DNA of 56,283 nt from Amycolatopsis vastitatis (GCF_002234595.1 NZ_NMUL01000083.1:1-56283), one strand, 5' to 3'. Counted from the stretch's first letter, positions 22,390 to 30,919 are shown. A program made the numbers and translations. Notes: generated by a model not told the origin, from the sequence alone.

Positions 22390-25389
22390 GTGGCGACTCG
22401 GCCCCCGGTGAGCCTGCCGAAGCTGTCCCGGCGGAGCCGGATCCTCCTCATCATCGCCGCGGTGATCGTGCTGGCGCTGCTGCTCGGGGCCCGTCTCCTC
22501 GATACGTACGTCGACTGGCTGTGGTTCGGCGAAGTCGGCGCACGGCCGGTGTTCACCACCCAGGTGGTGACCCGGGCCGTGCTGTTCCTCGCCGTCAGCC
22601 TGCTCGTCGGCGGGGCGCTGGCGGTCAGCCTGATGATCGCCTACCGCACCCGCCCGGTGTTCGTGCCGATCTCCGGCGCCGACGACCCGCTGGCGCGCTA
22701 CCGCTCCGCGATCGTCGCGCGCATCCGCCTCTTCGGCGTCGGCATCCCGGTGCTCACCGGCCTCGTCGCCGGGCTGTCCGCCCAGGGCGACTGGCAGGTC
22801 GTGCAGCTGTTCCTCAACGGCACCTCGTTCGGCCAGACCGACCCCGAGTTCGGCCACGACGTCGGCTTCTACGCCTTCGACCTGCCCTTCTACAACTGGC
22901 TGCTGGGCTGGCTGTTCATCACCGTCGTCATCTCCTTCTTCGGCGCGCTGATCTCCCACTACGTCTTCGGCGGCATCCGGCTGGCGGGCAAGGGCGGCCA
23001 GCTCGCCGGCCCGACCCGCGCGCAGCTCGCCATCACCGTCGGCCTCTTCGTGCTGCTGAAGGCGATCGAGTACTTCTTCGACCGGTACAACCTGCTGCTG
23101 TCCGACCGCGACATGCCGCTGTTCGTCGGTGCCACCTACACCGACCTCAACGCGGTGCTGCCCGCCAAGCTGATCCTGCTGTGCATCTCGGTGATCTGCG
23201 CGATCGCGTTCTTCGCCGGCGCCTTCCTGCGCAACCTGCAGCTCCCGGCCATCGCCCTGGTGCTGCTCATCCTGTCCAGCATCCTCGTCGGCGTCGCCTG
23301 GCCCGCCGTCCTCGACCAGTTCTCGGTCAAGCCGAACGCGAACGAGAGGGAAGCGACGTCCATCCAGCGCAACATGGACGCCACCCGCCGCGCGTACGGC
23401 CTCACCGACGTCCAGTACCAGCCCTACACCGGCAGCTCGTCCGCCACCCCGGACCAGATCAAGTCCGACAACGGGACGATGTCGAACATCCGGCTGCTCG
23501 ACCCGAACATCCTGTCCGACACGTTCACCCAGCGCGTCGGCCGCGAGAACTTCTACGGCTTCCCGGCCAAGCTCGACATCGACCGCTACACCGTCGGCGG
23601 CGTCACGCAGGACTACATCGTCGCCGCCAAGGAGATCAAGACCGAGGGCCTGACCGGCAACCAGACCAGCTGGATCAACAAGCACCTCGTCTACACCCAC
23701 GGCAACGGCTTCGTCGTCGCACCCGCCAACACGATCGACCGCGCGGTCAAGGACGCCAACTCCGACGGCGGCTACCCGATCGCCACCACCAGCGACACGC
23801 AGAACCCGGCCGGCGCCGGCGCGCCCACGTCCGGGCAGCCCGGCATCGAGGTCAAGGAACCCCGCATCTACTACGGCGAGTTGTCCGCCGCGGAATCCGA
23901 CTACGCCATCGTCGGCGGCACATCCGGCAACGCGCCCGGGGAGTACGACACCGCCACCGACCGCTACAAGTACACGGGCACCGGCGGCGTCTCCGTCGAC
24001 AACTGGTTCAACCGCCTCGCCTTCGCCGCCGAGTACGGCGAGCGGAACATCCTGTTCTCCGACGCCATCGGCGACAACTCGAAGATCATGTACAACCGCG
24101 ACCCGCGCGACCGCGTCAGCAAGGTCGCCCCGTGGCTGACCCTCGACGGGGACCCGTACCCGGCGGTCGTCGACGGCAAGATCCAGTGGATCATCGACGG
24201 CTACACGACGCTCAACAACTTCCCGTACGCCCAGCAGACCCAGCTCGGCGCGGCCACCAACGACTCCCTCAACGGCGTCGCCCGCCAGGCCAACAGCTCC
24301 ATCAACTACATCCGCAACTCGGTGAAGGCCACCGTCGACGCCTTCAACGGCACCGTCTCCCTGTACTCGATCGACGACAAGGAACCCGTCCTCAACGCCT
24401 GGGAGAAGGTCTTCCCCGGACTCGTGAAGCCCAGCTCCGAGATCTCCCCGGACCTGCGCGCCCACTTCCGCTACCCCGAAGACCTCTTCAAGATCCAGCG
24501 CGAACTGCTGTCCCGCTACCACGTCAGCAGCCCGCAGGAGTTCTACTCCCAGCAGGCCTTCTGGAGCGTCCCGCAGGACCCGACCGCCGAAGGCGGCTCC
24601 AACCCGGCGGCCGCCGGCGCCGCCAACCAGCCCGGCTACTACGTCCTCGCCAACACTCCCGGCCAGGCCAAGGCGACGTTCCAGCTGACCAGCTCCCTCA
24701 CCGGCCTCCAGCGCCAGTACCTCGCGTCGTGGATGTCCGTGTCGTCCGACCCCATCGACTACGGCAAGATCCGCGTTCTCCAGCTACCCAGCGCGGCCAC
24801 CGGAGCCACCCAGGTCGACGGACCCGTCCAAGTCCAGAACCGGTTCCAGAGCGACTCCCGCGTCGCCCAGGACCGCACCCTCTTCAACAACCCCAACGTC
24901 ACGCCCATCTACGGCAACCTGATCACGCTTCCGGTCGCCGACGGCTTCCTCTACGTCGAACCCGTCTACATCCGGCAGCGCAACCAGAACAGCTACCCGC
25001 AGCTGGCCCGCGTCCTCGTCTCCTACGGACCCAAGGTCGGCTACGGCGCCACCCTCCAGGAAGCCCTCGACCAGGTCTTCGGCGCCGGCACCGGCGAGGC
25101 CACCACCACGCCACCCCAATCCGGGCAGCCGACCACGACGCCGCCTACGACACCCACCACCCCGACGACACCGCCGGCGAACACCGGCGGCGGCAACGCG
25201 GCCCTCGACAAGGCCGTCGCCGACATCCAAGCGGCCATCGCCAAACTCAAAGCCGCCCAGCAATCCGGCAACTTCACCGACCAAGGCGCCGCGCTCGCCG
25301 CCCTCGACGCCGCCGCCAGGGCCTACGAAGCCGCCAAAACCGCCGCACCCGGCACCAGCGCACCCCCCAGCACCCCGCCGGGAAGGTGA
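22390..25389 (+). CDS. UPF0182 family large membrane protein
   Basis: A 999-residue protein, like Rv3193c. About seven transmembrane segments occupy residues 18-330, including LLIIAAVIVLALLLGARLL and a VDWLWFGEVG motif, followed by a large extracytoplasmic region. Near the C terminus is a Thr/Pro-rich linker (about residues 905-935) and then a short Ala-rich helical segment. The function is unknown; the family is conserved across actinobacteria and cyanobacteria. GTG 22390 has AGGAG (22377-22381) eight bases upstream. A -10-like TAGAGT at 22324-22329 suggests a short 5' leader. Confidence 0.92.
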   Translation: MATRPPVSLPKLSRRSRILLIIAAVIVLALLLGARLLDTYVDWLWFGEVGARPVFTTQVVTRAVLFLAVSLLVGGALAVSLMIAYRTRPVFVPISGADDPLARYRSAIVARIRLFGVGIPVLTGLVAGLSAQGDWQVVQLFLNGTSFGQTDPEFGHDVGFYAFDLPFYNWLLGWLFITVVISFFGALISHYVFGGIRLAGKGGQLAGPTRAQLAITVGLFVLLKAIEYFFDRYNLLLSDRDMPLFVGATYTDLNAVLPAKLILLCISVICAIAFFAGAFLRNLQLPAIALVLLILSSILVGVAWPAVLDQFSVKPNANEREATSIQRNMDATRRAYGLTDVQYQPYTGSSSATPDQIKSDNGTMSNIRLLDPNILSDTFTQRVGRENFYGFPAKLDIDRYTVGGVTQDYIVAAKEIKTEGLTGNQTSWINKHLVYTHGNGFVVAPANTIDRAVKDANSDGGYPIATTSDTQNPAGAGAPTSGQPGIEVKEPRIYYGELSAAESDYAIVGGTSGNAPGEYDTATDRYKYTGTGGVSVDNWFNRLAFAAEYGERNILFSDAIGDNSKIMYNRDPRDRVSKVAPWLTLDGDPYPAVVDGKIQWIIDGYTTLNNFPYAQQTQLGAATNDSLNGVARQANSSINYIRNSVKATVDAFNGTVSLYSIDDKEPVLNAWEKVFPGLVKPSSEISPDLRAHFRYPEDLFKIQRELLSRYHVSSPQEFYSQQAFWSVPQDPTAEGGSNPAAAGAANQPGYYVLANTPGQAKATFQLTSSLTGLQRQYLASWMSVSSDPIDYGKIRVLQLPSAATGATQVDGPVQVQNRFQSDSRVAQDRTLFNNPNVTPIYGNLITLPVADGFLYVEPVYIRQRNQNSYPQLARVLVSYGPKVGYGATLQEALDQVFGAGTGEATTTPPQSGQPTTTPPTTPTTPTTPPANTGGGNAALDKAVADIQAAIAKLKAAQQSGNFTDQGAALAALDAAARAYEAAKTAAPGTSAPPSTPPGR

Positions 25390-25456
25390 CTTCGCTTACC
25401 TCCGAGGCACCTGCTTTGCACCCCCGGGAAACCAGGGCGTAAGGTAGGTGTCACGA

Positions 25457-25530
25457 CGCGGGGTGGAGCAGCTCGGTAGCTCGCTGGGCTCATAACCCAG
25501 AGGTCGCAGGTTCAAATCCTGTCCCCGCTA
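25457..25530 (+). tRNA. Initiator tRNA-fMet (CAT), copy 1
   Basis: A 74-base cloverleaf with anticodon CAT. Initiator features are an unpaired first acceptor position (C1 against T72) and three G:C pairs at the base of the anticodon stem (GGG/CCC). The T arm reads GGTTCAAATCC. CCA is not encoded. An identical copy lies at 27853-27926. Confidence 0.95.
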
Positions 25531-25539
25531 CAGAGGTTG

Positions 25540-25578
25540 GGAGGGCTGTGCTCGCCAAAATCGGCGAGCCGGCCCTCC
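25540..25578 (+). terminator. Hairpin terminator after tRNA-fMet copy 1
   Basis: A two-part stem: GGAGGGC (25540-25546) with GCCCTCC (25572-25578), and inside it GCTCGCC (25550-25556) with GGCGAGC (25563-25569). It follows the tRNA by nine bases and is followed by TT. Confidence 0.8.
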
Positions 25579-25591
25579 TTCGCGTTTGCCC

Positions 25592-25622
25592 CTGGGGGTC
25601 GAACCCCCAGACCCCCGCCAGG
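25592..25622. repeat. 31-bp repeat with GGGGGTCGAACCCCC palindrome, copy 1
   Basis: CTGGGGGTCGAACCCCCAG and the next 12 bases are identical to 38079-38109, which follows the tmRNA gene. Here it follows an initiator tRNA. A GGCTTCGCC hairpin comes right after it in both places. No gene is seen between here and the monooxygenase stop at 25676. Confidence 0.88.
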
Positions 25623-25675
25623 GGGGCTTCGCCGCCCCTGGACCCCCCTGCGGGTGGTTCCGTCGGTTGGTCAGG

Positions 25676-27103
25676 TCAGGTTGTCAGCCAGCCGGTTGTT
25701 GCGCCTGTCGTGTTCGCTACGTAGCCGTCTGGGCGGACCAAGATTCTTGTTAGGTCTGGCCAAGGGAGTTTGGGGACCTTCGCTACCACTACCTCTGGGT
25801 GTGGGTGTGGGGGTGGGGTTGGGGTTGTCGTCAGCAGGACGAACTTTCCTTTGTGGAACACGTCGCTTGCGTGGCCCTCTGGTGTTGGGAAGTCGGGGAG
25901 GCGGGCTCCTGCTGCCGGGTGGGTTTCCTTCGTTTCGTACCTGATGCTCAGGCCTGAGATCATTCCTGATAAGTGGTGCTCTACCTCTGGGAGCTCTGTC
26001 AAGGTGCGGAACAGGGCTCGGAGGGCTCGCTGGTTTTCGTTCAGGGGGACCAGGGCGTTCTGGGCCGCTATGTTGTCCAGGACCTGCTTCGCCACTTCGC
26101 GGCGCTCTGCTTCGTATGTGTCCAGGAGCGTTGGTGGGGCTTGGTTGTGCAGCTCGGCGGCTAGCTTCCAGCCCAGGTTCATGGCGTCCTGGATGCCCAA
26201 GTTGAGGCCCTGGCCTCCGGCCGGGAAGTGGATGTGGGCCGCGTCGCCGGCCAGGAAGACCCTGCCCACCCGGTACCTGGCCGCCAGGCGGCTGTCGTCC
26301 GAGAACCGGGATGCCCAGCGGATCTTCGCGAGCTTCGCCTCCGGGCCGAAACGCTCGTGGACCGCTTCGCGGACTTCGTCGTCGGTGACCTCCGCGCGGA
26401 GGTTCCGCGGGCGGTTCAGGCGGTCGCCGAACGTCACTCTGTACAGGTTCGGCTCGGCCAGGGGGATGATGCCGACGAACTTGCCCGGGCTCTTCGACGT
26501 CACCATGTTGGCCATCGAGCGCCACTTCGTCGGTGCTCCCGGTGGGGGCGACTCGAACAACACGTCCGCCGAGACGCCGTGGCCCCGGCCTTCGATCCCT
26601 TCGAACCGCAGGTTCAACGCCTTGCGCACCGCGCTGCGGCCGCCGTCGCAGCCCACCAGGTAGGCCGCTCGCACGCGGATGCCGCCTGCCGTGATCGTTA
26701 CCCCCTCGGCGTCCTGCGAGAAGCCCGTCAGCTCGTGGCCGCGTCGCACGCGCACGCCCTGCTCTGCCAGCCGCTCCTCCAGCGCCGCTTCGACTTCCGC
26801 CTGCGGGATGCCCAGCTGGTACGGATGCCGGGTGTCCCAGCCCGTGTAGCTCACCGGAATCACCGAGAAGTGTCCGTCCGCGACAGTCGCGAACGACCGG
26901 TCCTCCGCGCGGCCCAGCAGACCCCGCAGGTCCAGGATTTCCGCTGTGCGGGGTTGGAGGTTCAGCGCCTTCGACAATCCCGTCCGCTCGTGCATCCGCT
27001 CGAGCACCAGAACGTCCACTCCGGCCAGTGCCAGCTCGTTCGCCAGCATCAGCCCCGTCGGGCCGGCCCCGGCGACGACCACCTCTGCCGTCAGCTCGTC
27101 CAT
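25676..27103 (-). CDS. FAD-dependent aromatic monooxygenase (PheA/TfdB type)
   Basis: A 475-residue class A flavoprotein monooxygenase. The Rossmann motif VAGAGPTGLMLANELAL is at residues 9-25, a DG motif appears as VGCDGGRSAVR near 150, and the GD motif as FLAGDAAHIHFPAGGQGLN near 282. The family hydroxylates phenolic compounds and includes antibiotic-modifying enzymes such as rifampicin and tetracycline monooxygenases. The C-terminal thioredoxin-like part is short, with a Pro/His/Thr-rich patch (TTTPTPPPHPHPE) of unusual codon use. AAGGAG precedes the ATG at 27103. It is divergent from a TetR regulator that likely represses it. The true substrate is unknown. Confidence 0.87.
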   Translation of the reverse strand: MDELTAEVVVAGAGPTGLMLANELALAGVDVLVLERMHERTGLSKALNLQPRTAEILDLRGLLGRAEDRSFATVADGHFSVIPVSYTGWDTRHPYQLGIPQAEVEAALEERLAEQGVRVRRGHELTGFSQDAEGVTITAGGIRVRAAYLVGCDGGRSAVRKALNLRFEGIEGRGHGVSADVLFESPPPGAPTKWRSMANMVTSKSPGKFVGIIPLAEPNLYRVTFGDRLNRPRNLRAEVTDDEVREAVHERFGPEAKLAKIRWASRFSDDSRLAARYRVGRVFLAGDAAHIHFPAGGQGLNLGIQDAMNLGWKLAAELHNQAPPTLLDTYEAERREVAKQVLDNIAAQNALVPLNENQRALRALFRTLTELPEVEHHLSGMISGLSIRYETKETHPAAGARLPDFPTPEGHASDVFHKGKFVLLTTTPTPPPHPHPEVVVAKVPKLPWPDLTRILVRPDGYVANTTGATTGWLTT

Positions 27104-27112
27104 CCTCACTCC

Positions 27113-27161
27113 TTAACAACGTTAAATTGACCTGCCCCGAGGATGCCCTTAACATCGTTAA
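27113..27161. promoter_or_regulatory. Twin TetR operator and promoter between monooxygenase and regulator
   Basis: Two matching palindromes, TTAACAACGTTAA (27113-27125) and TTAACATCGTTAA (27149-27161), lie 36 bp apart. Between and under them is a plus-strand promoter: TTGACC (27127-27132), a 17-base spacer, and TAACAT (27150-27155), so the second operator overlaps the -10 element. This is the arrangement expected for an autorepressing TetR regulator that also blocks the divergent gene. Confidence 0.85.
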
Positions 27162-27196
27162 ACTGTCAACCCGGGTAACGAAGGGGATCGGCGAAA

Positions 27197-27793
27197 ATGG
27201 CGCTGAGCAGGCAGGACATCGCGCGATCCGGGCTGAAGCTGCTCAACGACGTCGGGCTGAACGGCCTCACGCTCCGGCTGATCGCCGCCGACCTCGGCGT
27301 CAAGGCGCCGGCGCTCTACTGGCACATGAAGAACAAGCAGGAGCTGCTCGACGAGATGGCGACACAGATGTACCGCGATTCCGCGGCGCAGCGGGCGGTG
27401 CCGGAGTCGCTGGGGGAGTGGGAAGGCGTCGCGTACGGCGCCCGCGCGCTGCGCCGCATGATGCTGGCCTACCGCGACGGCGGGAAGGTCTTCTCCGGGA
27501 CCTACCTCGCCGACATGAGCCTGATCGGCGAGCACTCGCTGCGCCGGAGCATCGAGGCCGGTCTGGACGAAGGGCGGGCGAGCCGTGCGACGTTCACCGT
27601 CTACTGCTTCGTCATCGGTTACGTGATCGAAGAGCAGGCCGTCCGCCCCGTGCCGGGGGAGTTCGACGAGCGGTACCGCGAGACGGCGGGCGAAGCCGTG
27701 CTGGGTGACGCCGACGCGCGGTTCGAGGACGGCCTGTCGATGGTCCTCAGTGGAGCCCGCGGCTGGCTTGAAACGCCTGGTCAGGCGGGTTAG
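27197..27793 (+). CDS. TetR family transcriptional regulator (TetR C-terminal class)
   Basis: A 198-residue repressor. The N-terminal helix-turn-helix spans about residues 8-50 (LRLIAADLGVKAPALYWHMKNKQELLDEM), and the C-terminal ligand domain resembles that of classical TetR proteins. It probably binds the twin TTAAC-N3-GTTAA palindromes in the divergent promoter region and is released by a small molecule, possibly the monooxygenase substrate. It is divergent from the FAD monooxygenase gene and lies between two initiator tRNA genes. Confidence 0.9.
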   Translation: MALSRQDIARSGLKLLNDVGLNGLTLRLIAADLGVKAPALYWHMKNKQELLDEMATQMYRDSAAQRAVPESLGEWEGVAYGARALRRMMLAYRDGGKVFSGTYLADMSLIGEHSLRRSIEAGLDEGRASRATFTVYCFVIGYVIEEQAVRPVPGEFDERYRETAGEAVLGDADARFEDGLSMVLSGARGWLETPGQAG

Positions 27794-27852
27794 GGGACCC
27801 CGGTGTAAACGCCTTGGAAGCACCGTGTAATCTTCTTCAAGTACCACAACGG

Positions 27853-27929
27853 CGCGGGGTGGAGCAGCTCGGTAGCTCGCTGGGCTCATAACCCAGAGGT
27901 CGCAGGTTCAAATCCTGTCCCCGCTACCA
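27853..27929 (+). tRNA. Initiator tRNA-fMet (CAT), copy 2, CCA encoded
   Basis: Identical over 74 bases (27853-27926) to the copy at 25457-25530, with the same C1-T72 mismatch and GGG/CCC anticodon-stem pairs. Here CCA (27927-27929) is encoded. A strong terminator follows. Confidence 0.95.
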
Positions 27930-27933
27930 CGGC

Positions 27934-27972
27934 AGAGGCCGATGTTCGCATAATATGCGAACATCGGCCTCT
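27934..27972 (+). terminator. Intrinsic terminator after tRNA-fMet copy 2
   Basis: A perfect 19-bp inverted repeat (27934-27952 with 27954-27972, ending in CCTCT) with a one-base centre, followed by TT. It is unusually long and symmetrical for a tRNA terminator. Confidence 0.88.
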
Positions 27973-28341
27973 TTCGCTTTGTATTGGTGGCCGAACACCG
28001 AAACCCCGCCAAAGGCGCTCTGTCCACTTGGATCCCTCGCCGTGGCCGCCTTTTTCTACGAATCCCGCGATCCGGCCGTTGTTTCCGGATGGTTGCGGTG
28101 CGTGTTCGGTGTGCGCCAAGCTGGGGAAGGCCGCTTGCCGAACTCACCTGCCTGGAGGTTGCCGCGGCGGTGAGTGTGCGGCTTTTCGGACCAAAGCGTG
28201 CCCCTGGTGGTTGCACAGCGTGTCCGCGGTCCACAGTGGACCCGGTCGCATTGGGCCGAACGAGGGGATCTCACTAGCCACAATGGACACCTCCGCTGAC
28301 CACTGTGGACACAGCGGCCGATAAGTGGGAATGTAGAGGAC
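27973..28341 (+). promoter_or_regulatory. Gene-free region upstream of the PadR regulator, with CCACNNTGGAC sites
   Basis: No convincing gene is seen; the short frames lack ribosome sites and conserved character. Three related sites lie in the right-hand part: CCACAGTGGAC (28231-28241, within the perfect palindrome GTCCACAGTGGAC), CCACAATGGACAC (28278-28290) and CCACTGTGGACAC (28300-28312). The last two are 22 bp apart, about two helical turns, and end 30 bases before the PadR start, so they are candidate PadR operators. Confidence 0.55.
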
Positions 28342-28842
28342 GTGTCCGAATTGAATGCAACAGCCGCCGCCCTGCTCGGTCTGCTCCACGACGGTCCCGC
28401 CACCGGCGGGCAGCTCGTCGCGGGAGCGGGTGAGCGATTCGGCGCCTTCTTCAGCGTCACCCGCAGCCAGGTGTACCGGGAGCTCCCGGCGCTGTCCAAA
28501 GAAGGTCTCGTCCGGCTCGGCAAGCAGGGCCCGCGCTCCAGCCAGCAGTACCTGATCACCGCCGCCGGCAAGAAGGCCTTCAAGGCCTGGCTGACGTCCG
28601 AAGCCGGCCCCGACCACCTGCGCAGCCCGCTCATCCTGCGGCTCGTGCACGCCGGCTCGCTGACGGCGAAGCAGCGCCAGTCGCTGCTCGAGTCCGCCCG
28701 GGCCAGCTACAGCCAGCAGCTCGACGACGCGCGGTCGGCCACCAAGGCGGCCGACGGGCCGTACGAGAAGGCCGTCGCCGAGTTCGCCCAGGCGCAGGCC
28801 AAGGCCGCGCTGAAGCTGCTCGACGCCATCCCCGCGGCCTGA
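28342..28842 (+). CDS. PadR family transcriptional regulator
   Basis: A 166-residue PadR-type regulator. The N-terminal winged helix (about residues 1-85) shows ALLGLLHDGPATGGQLVAG and VYRELPALSKEGLVR, and the rest is a helical dimerisation domain (LTAKQRQSLLESARASYSQQL). PadR proteins usually repress detoxification or efflux genes and respond to small molecules. No obvious target lies beside it, since prfB follows after a terminator, so it may act on itself through the upstream CCACNNTGGAC sites or act elsewhere. GTG 28342 was used. Confidence 0.85.
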   Translation: MSELNATAAALLGLLHDGPATGGQLVAGAGERFGAFFSVTRSQVYRELPALSKEGLVRLGKQGPRSSQQYLITAAGKKAFKAWLTSEAGPDHLRSPLILRLVHAGSLTAKQRQSLLESARASYSQQLDDARSATKAADGPYEKAVAEFAQAQAKAALKLLDAIPAA

Positions 28843-28852
28843 GGTTGCAGCG

Positions 28853-28887
28853 CCCACGACCGGTCCTCGCAACCGGTCGTGGGTTTT
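28853..28887 (+). terminator. Intrinsic terminator between padR-like gene and prfB
   Basis: A perfect 12-bp stem (CCCACGACCGGT, 28853-28864, with 28872-28883) with a 7-base loop, followed by TTTT (28884-28887). Confidence 0.9.
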
Positions 28888-28905
28888 GCCGTAACCTTGA
28901 CAAAC

Positions 28906-30003
28906 GTGAGTGATGAGTTCGACGCGGCACTGAAGGACCTGGCCGGCAAGCTGACGCAGATCGAGTCGGTGATGGACCTGGATGCGCTGCGTGCCCAGGT
29001 GGCCGACCTGGAACAGCAGGCCTCGAGCCCGAACCTCTGGGACGACCCGGAGGCGGCGCAGAAGGTCACCAGCCAGCTGTCCCACCGGCAGGGTGAGCTG
29101 CGGCGCATCAGTGAGCTGCGCCAGCGGCTCGACGACCTGAGCGTGCTGTACGAGCTCGCCGAGGCCGAGGGCGACTCCGGCAGCATGGCCGAGGCCGAGG
29201 CCGAGCTGACCGACCTCGGCAAGGCCATCGACGGCCTCGAGGTCCGCACCCTGCTCTCGGGCGAGTACGACGACCGCAACGCCGTCGTCACCATCCGCTC
29301 CGAGGCCGGCGGCGTCGACGCGGCCGACTTCGCCGAGATGCTGCTGCGCATGTACCTGCGCTGGGCGGAGCGTCACGGCTACCCGACCGACGTCTACGAC
29401 ATCTCCTACGCCGAAGAGGCGGGCATCAAGTCGGCGACCTTCAAGGTCAGCGCCCCCTACGTCTACGGCACCCTCTCGGTCGAGCAGGGCACCCACCGGC
29501 TCGTCCGGATCTCGCCGTTCGACAACCAGAGCCGCCGCCAGACGTCGTTCGCGCACGTCGAGGTGCTGCCCGAGGTCGAAGAGGTCGACCACGTCGACAT
29601 CCCGGAAAAGGACATCCGGGTCGACGTCTACCGCTCGTCGGGCCCCGGTGGGCAGAGCGTCAACACGACCGACTCCGCGGTGCGCATCACGCACATCCCG
29701 ACGAACATCGTCGTCTCCTGCCAGAACGAGAAGTCGCAGCTGCAGAACAAGGCGGCCGCGATGAAGGTCCTCCAGTCCCGGCTGCTGCAGCGCAAGAAGG
29801 AAGAAGAGCGCAAGGAGATGGACGCGCTCAAGGACGGCGGCTCCAGCTGGGGCAACCAGATGCGCTCCTACGTGCTGCACCCGTACCAGATGGTCAAGGA
29901 CCTGCGGACCGAGTACGAGGTCGGCAACCCCACCGCGGTGCTCGACGGCGACATCGACGGCTTCCTCGACGCCGGCATCCGCTGGCGGATACAAGGCTCT
30001 TAG
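28906..30003 (+). CDS. prfB: Peptide chain release factor 2
   Basis: A 365-residue class I release factor that reads UGA and UAA. The stop-codon recognition tripeptide SPF appears in RISPFDNQSRRQTSF, and the peptidyl-tRNA hydrolysis motif GGQ is at about residues 248-250 in SGPGGQSVNTTDS. The reading frame is continuous, with no in-frame UGA, so the programmed frameshift known from E. coli prfB is absent. GTG 28906 lies eight bases after TAACCT. prfB, ftsE, ftsX and smpB occur in this order in M. tuberculosis too. Confidence 0.97.
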   Translation: MSDEFDAALKDLAGKLTQIESVMDLDALRAQVADLEQQASSPNLWDDPEAAQKVTSQLSHRQGELRRISELRQRLDDLSVLYELAEAEGDSGSMAEAEAELTDLGKAIDGLEVRTLLSGEYDDRNAVVTIRSEAGGVDAADFAEMLLRMYLRWAERHGYPTDVYDISYAEEAGIKSATFKVSAPYVYGTLSVEQGTHRLVRISPFDNQSRRQTSFAHVEVLPEVEEVDHVDIPEKDIRVDVYRSSGPGGQSVNTTDSAVRITHIPTNIVVSCQNEKSQLQNKAAAMKVLQSRLLQRKKEEERKEMDALKDGGSSWGNQMRSYVLHPYQMVKDLRTEYEVGNPTAVLDGDIDGFLDAGIRWRIQGS

Positions 30004-30187
30004 GCCGGGTGCGTGCGGTGGCCGGTCGACCGCTCACGGCGGCTTTCCGGGGGTCCGGGTGGCGGAGCCACCGGCGCGGGGTGTGGGGTACGACCCCACT
30101 ACACACAGTGCGCAAACGACCCTTGCTCCACCCGGGTGGCCCCCGGCAACCGGGGCTTCACGAGACCGGTGGGTAGTATGCCGAATC
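30004..30187 (+). other. Hairpin-rich prfB-ftsE intergenic region with ftsE promoter
   Basis: Four short stems are visible: GGTGGC/GCCACC (30058-30072), GTGGGGT/ACCCCAC (30083-30099), the perfect palindrome CCACCCGGGTGG (30128-30139) and CCCCGG/CCGGGG (30141-30155). A -10-like TAGTAT (30174-30179) lies eight bases before the ftsE GTG. The stems may end prfB transcription or structure an mRNA leader. Confidence 0.6.
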
Positions 30188-30877
30188 GTGATCCGGCTCG
30201 AAGAGGTTTCCAAGGTCTACAAGACCTCGACGCGGCCCGCGCTCGAGCGGGTTTCCGTCAACATCGACAAGGGTGAGTTCGTCTTCCTCATCGGTCCCTC
30301 GGGATCGGGGAAGTCGACCTTCCTCCGGCTTCTGCTGCGCGAAGAGACGCCGAGCAAGGGCCGCGTGATGGTGTCCAACTTCGACGTCGCCAAGCTGGCC
30401 CGCCGCCGCGTCCCCCGGCTGCGGCAGACCATCGGCTGCGTGTTCCAGGACTTCCGCCTGCTGGCCAACAAGACCGTCGCCGAGAACGTCGCGTTCGCCC
30501 TCGAGGTCATCGGCAAGCCGGCCCCGACCATCAAGAAGGTCGTCCCCGAGGTGCTGGAGCTCGTCGGCCTCGACGGGAAGGCCGACCGGCTGCCCAACGA
30601 GCTCTCCGGTGGTGAGCAGCAGCGCGTCGCGATCGCGCGCGCGTTCGTGAACCGCCCGCTGGTGCTGCTCGCCGACGAACCGACCGGGAACCTGGACCCC
30701 GACACCAGCCAGGACATCATGCTGCTGCTGGAGCGGATCAACCGCACCGGCACGACCGTCCTGATGGCGACCCACGATCACTCCATCGTGGACTCCATGC
30801 GGCGCCGAGTCGTCGAGCTGCAGCTCGGCCGGGTGATCCGCGACGACGCCCGCGGCGTCTACGGCATCGGTCGCTGA
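30188..30877 (+). CDS. ftsE: Cell-division ABC transporter ATPase FtsE
   Basis: A 229-residue ABC ATPase, the normal FtsE length. Walker A is GPSGSGKST (about residues 36-44), the ABC signature LSGGEQQR (about 139-146), and Walker B VLLADEPTGNLD. FtsE drives FtsX in the membrane to activate peptidoglycan hydrolases at the septum. It is followed by ftsX after 42 bp in the same direction. Confidence 0.97.
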   Translation: MIRLEEVSKVYKTSTRPALERVSVNIDKGEFVFLIGPSGSGKSTFLRLLLREETPSKGRVMVSNFDVAKLARRRVPRLRQTIGCVFQDFRLLANKTVAENVAFALEVIGKPAPTIKKVVPEVLELVGLDGKADRLPNELSGGEQQRVAIARAFVNRPLVLLADEPTGNLDPDTSQDIMLLLERINRTGTTVLMATHDHSIVDSMRRRVVELQLGRVIRDDARGVYGIGR

Positions 30878-30919
30878 CCTTCCCGCCCCAGCCCCCGACT
30901 TCAAGGACCTGACCCCGAC

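Noticed and set aside
27955..28324. Short overlapping open frames between tRNA-fMet copy 2 and the PadR gene
   Set aside because: They overlap the terminator and operator-like sites, lack ribosome sites and look non-coding in composition.
28906..30003. Programmed frameshift in prfB
   Set aside because: The frame is continuous from GTG 28906 to the stop, with no internal UGA near codon 25.
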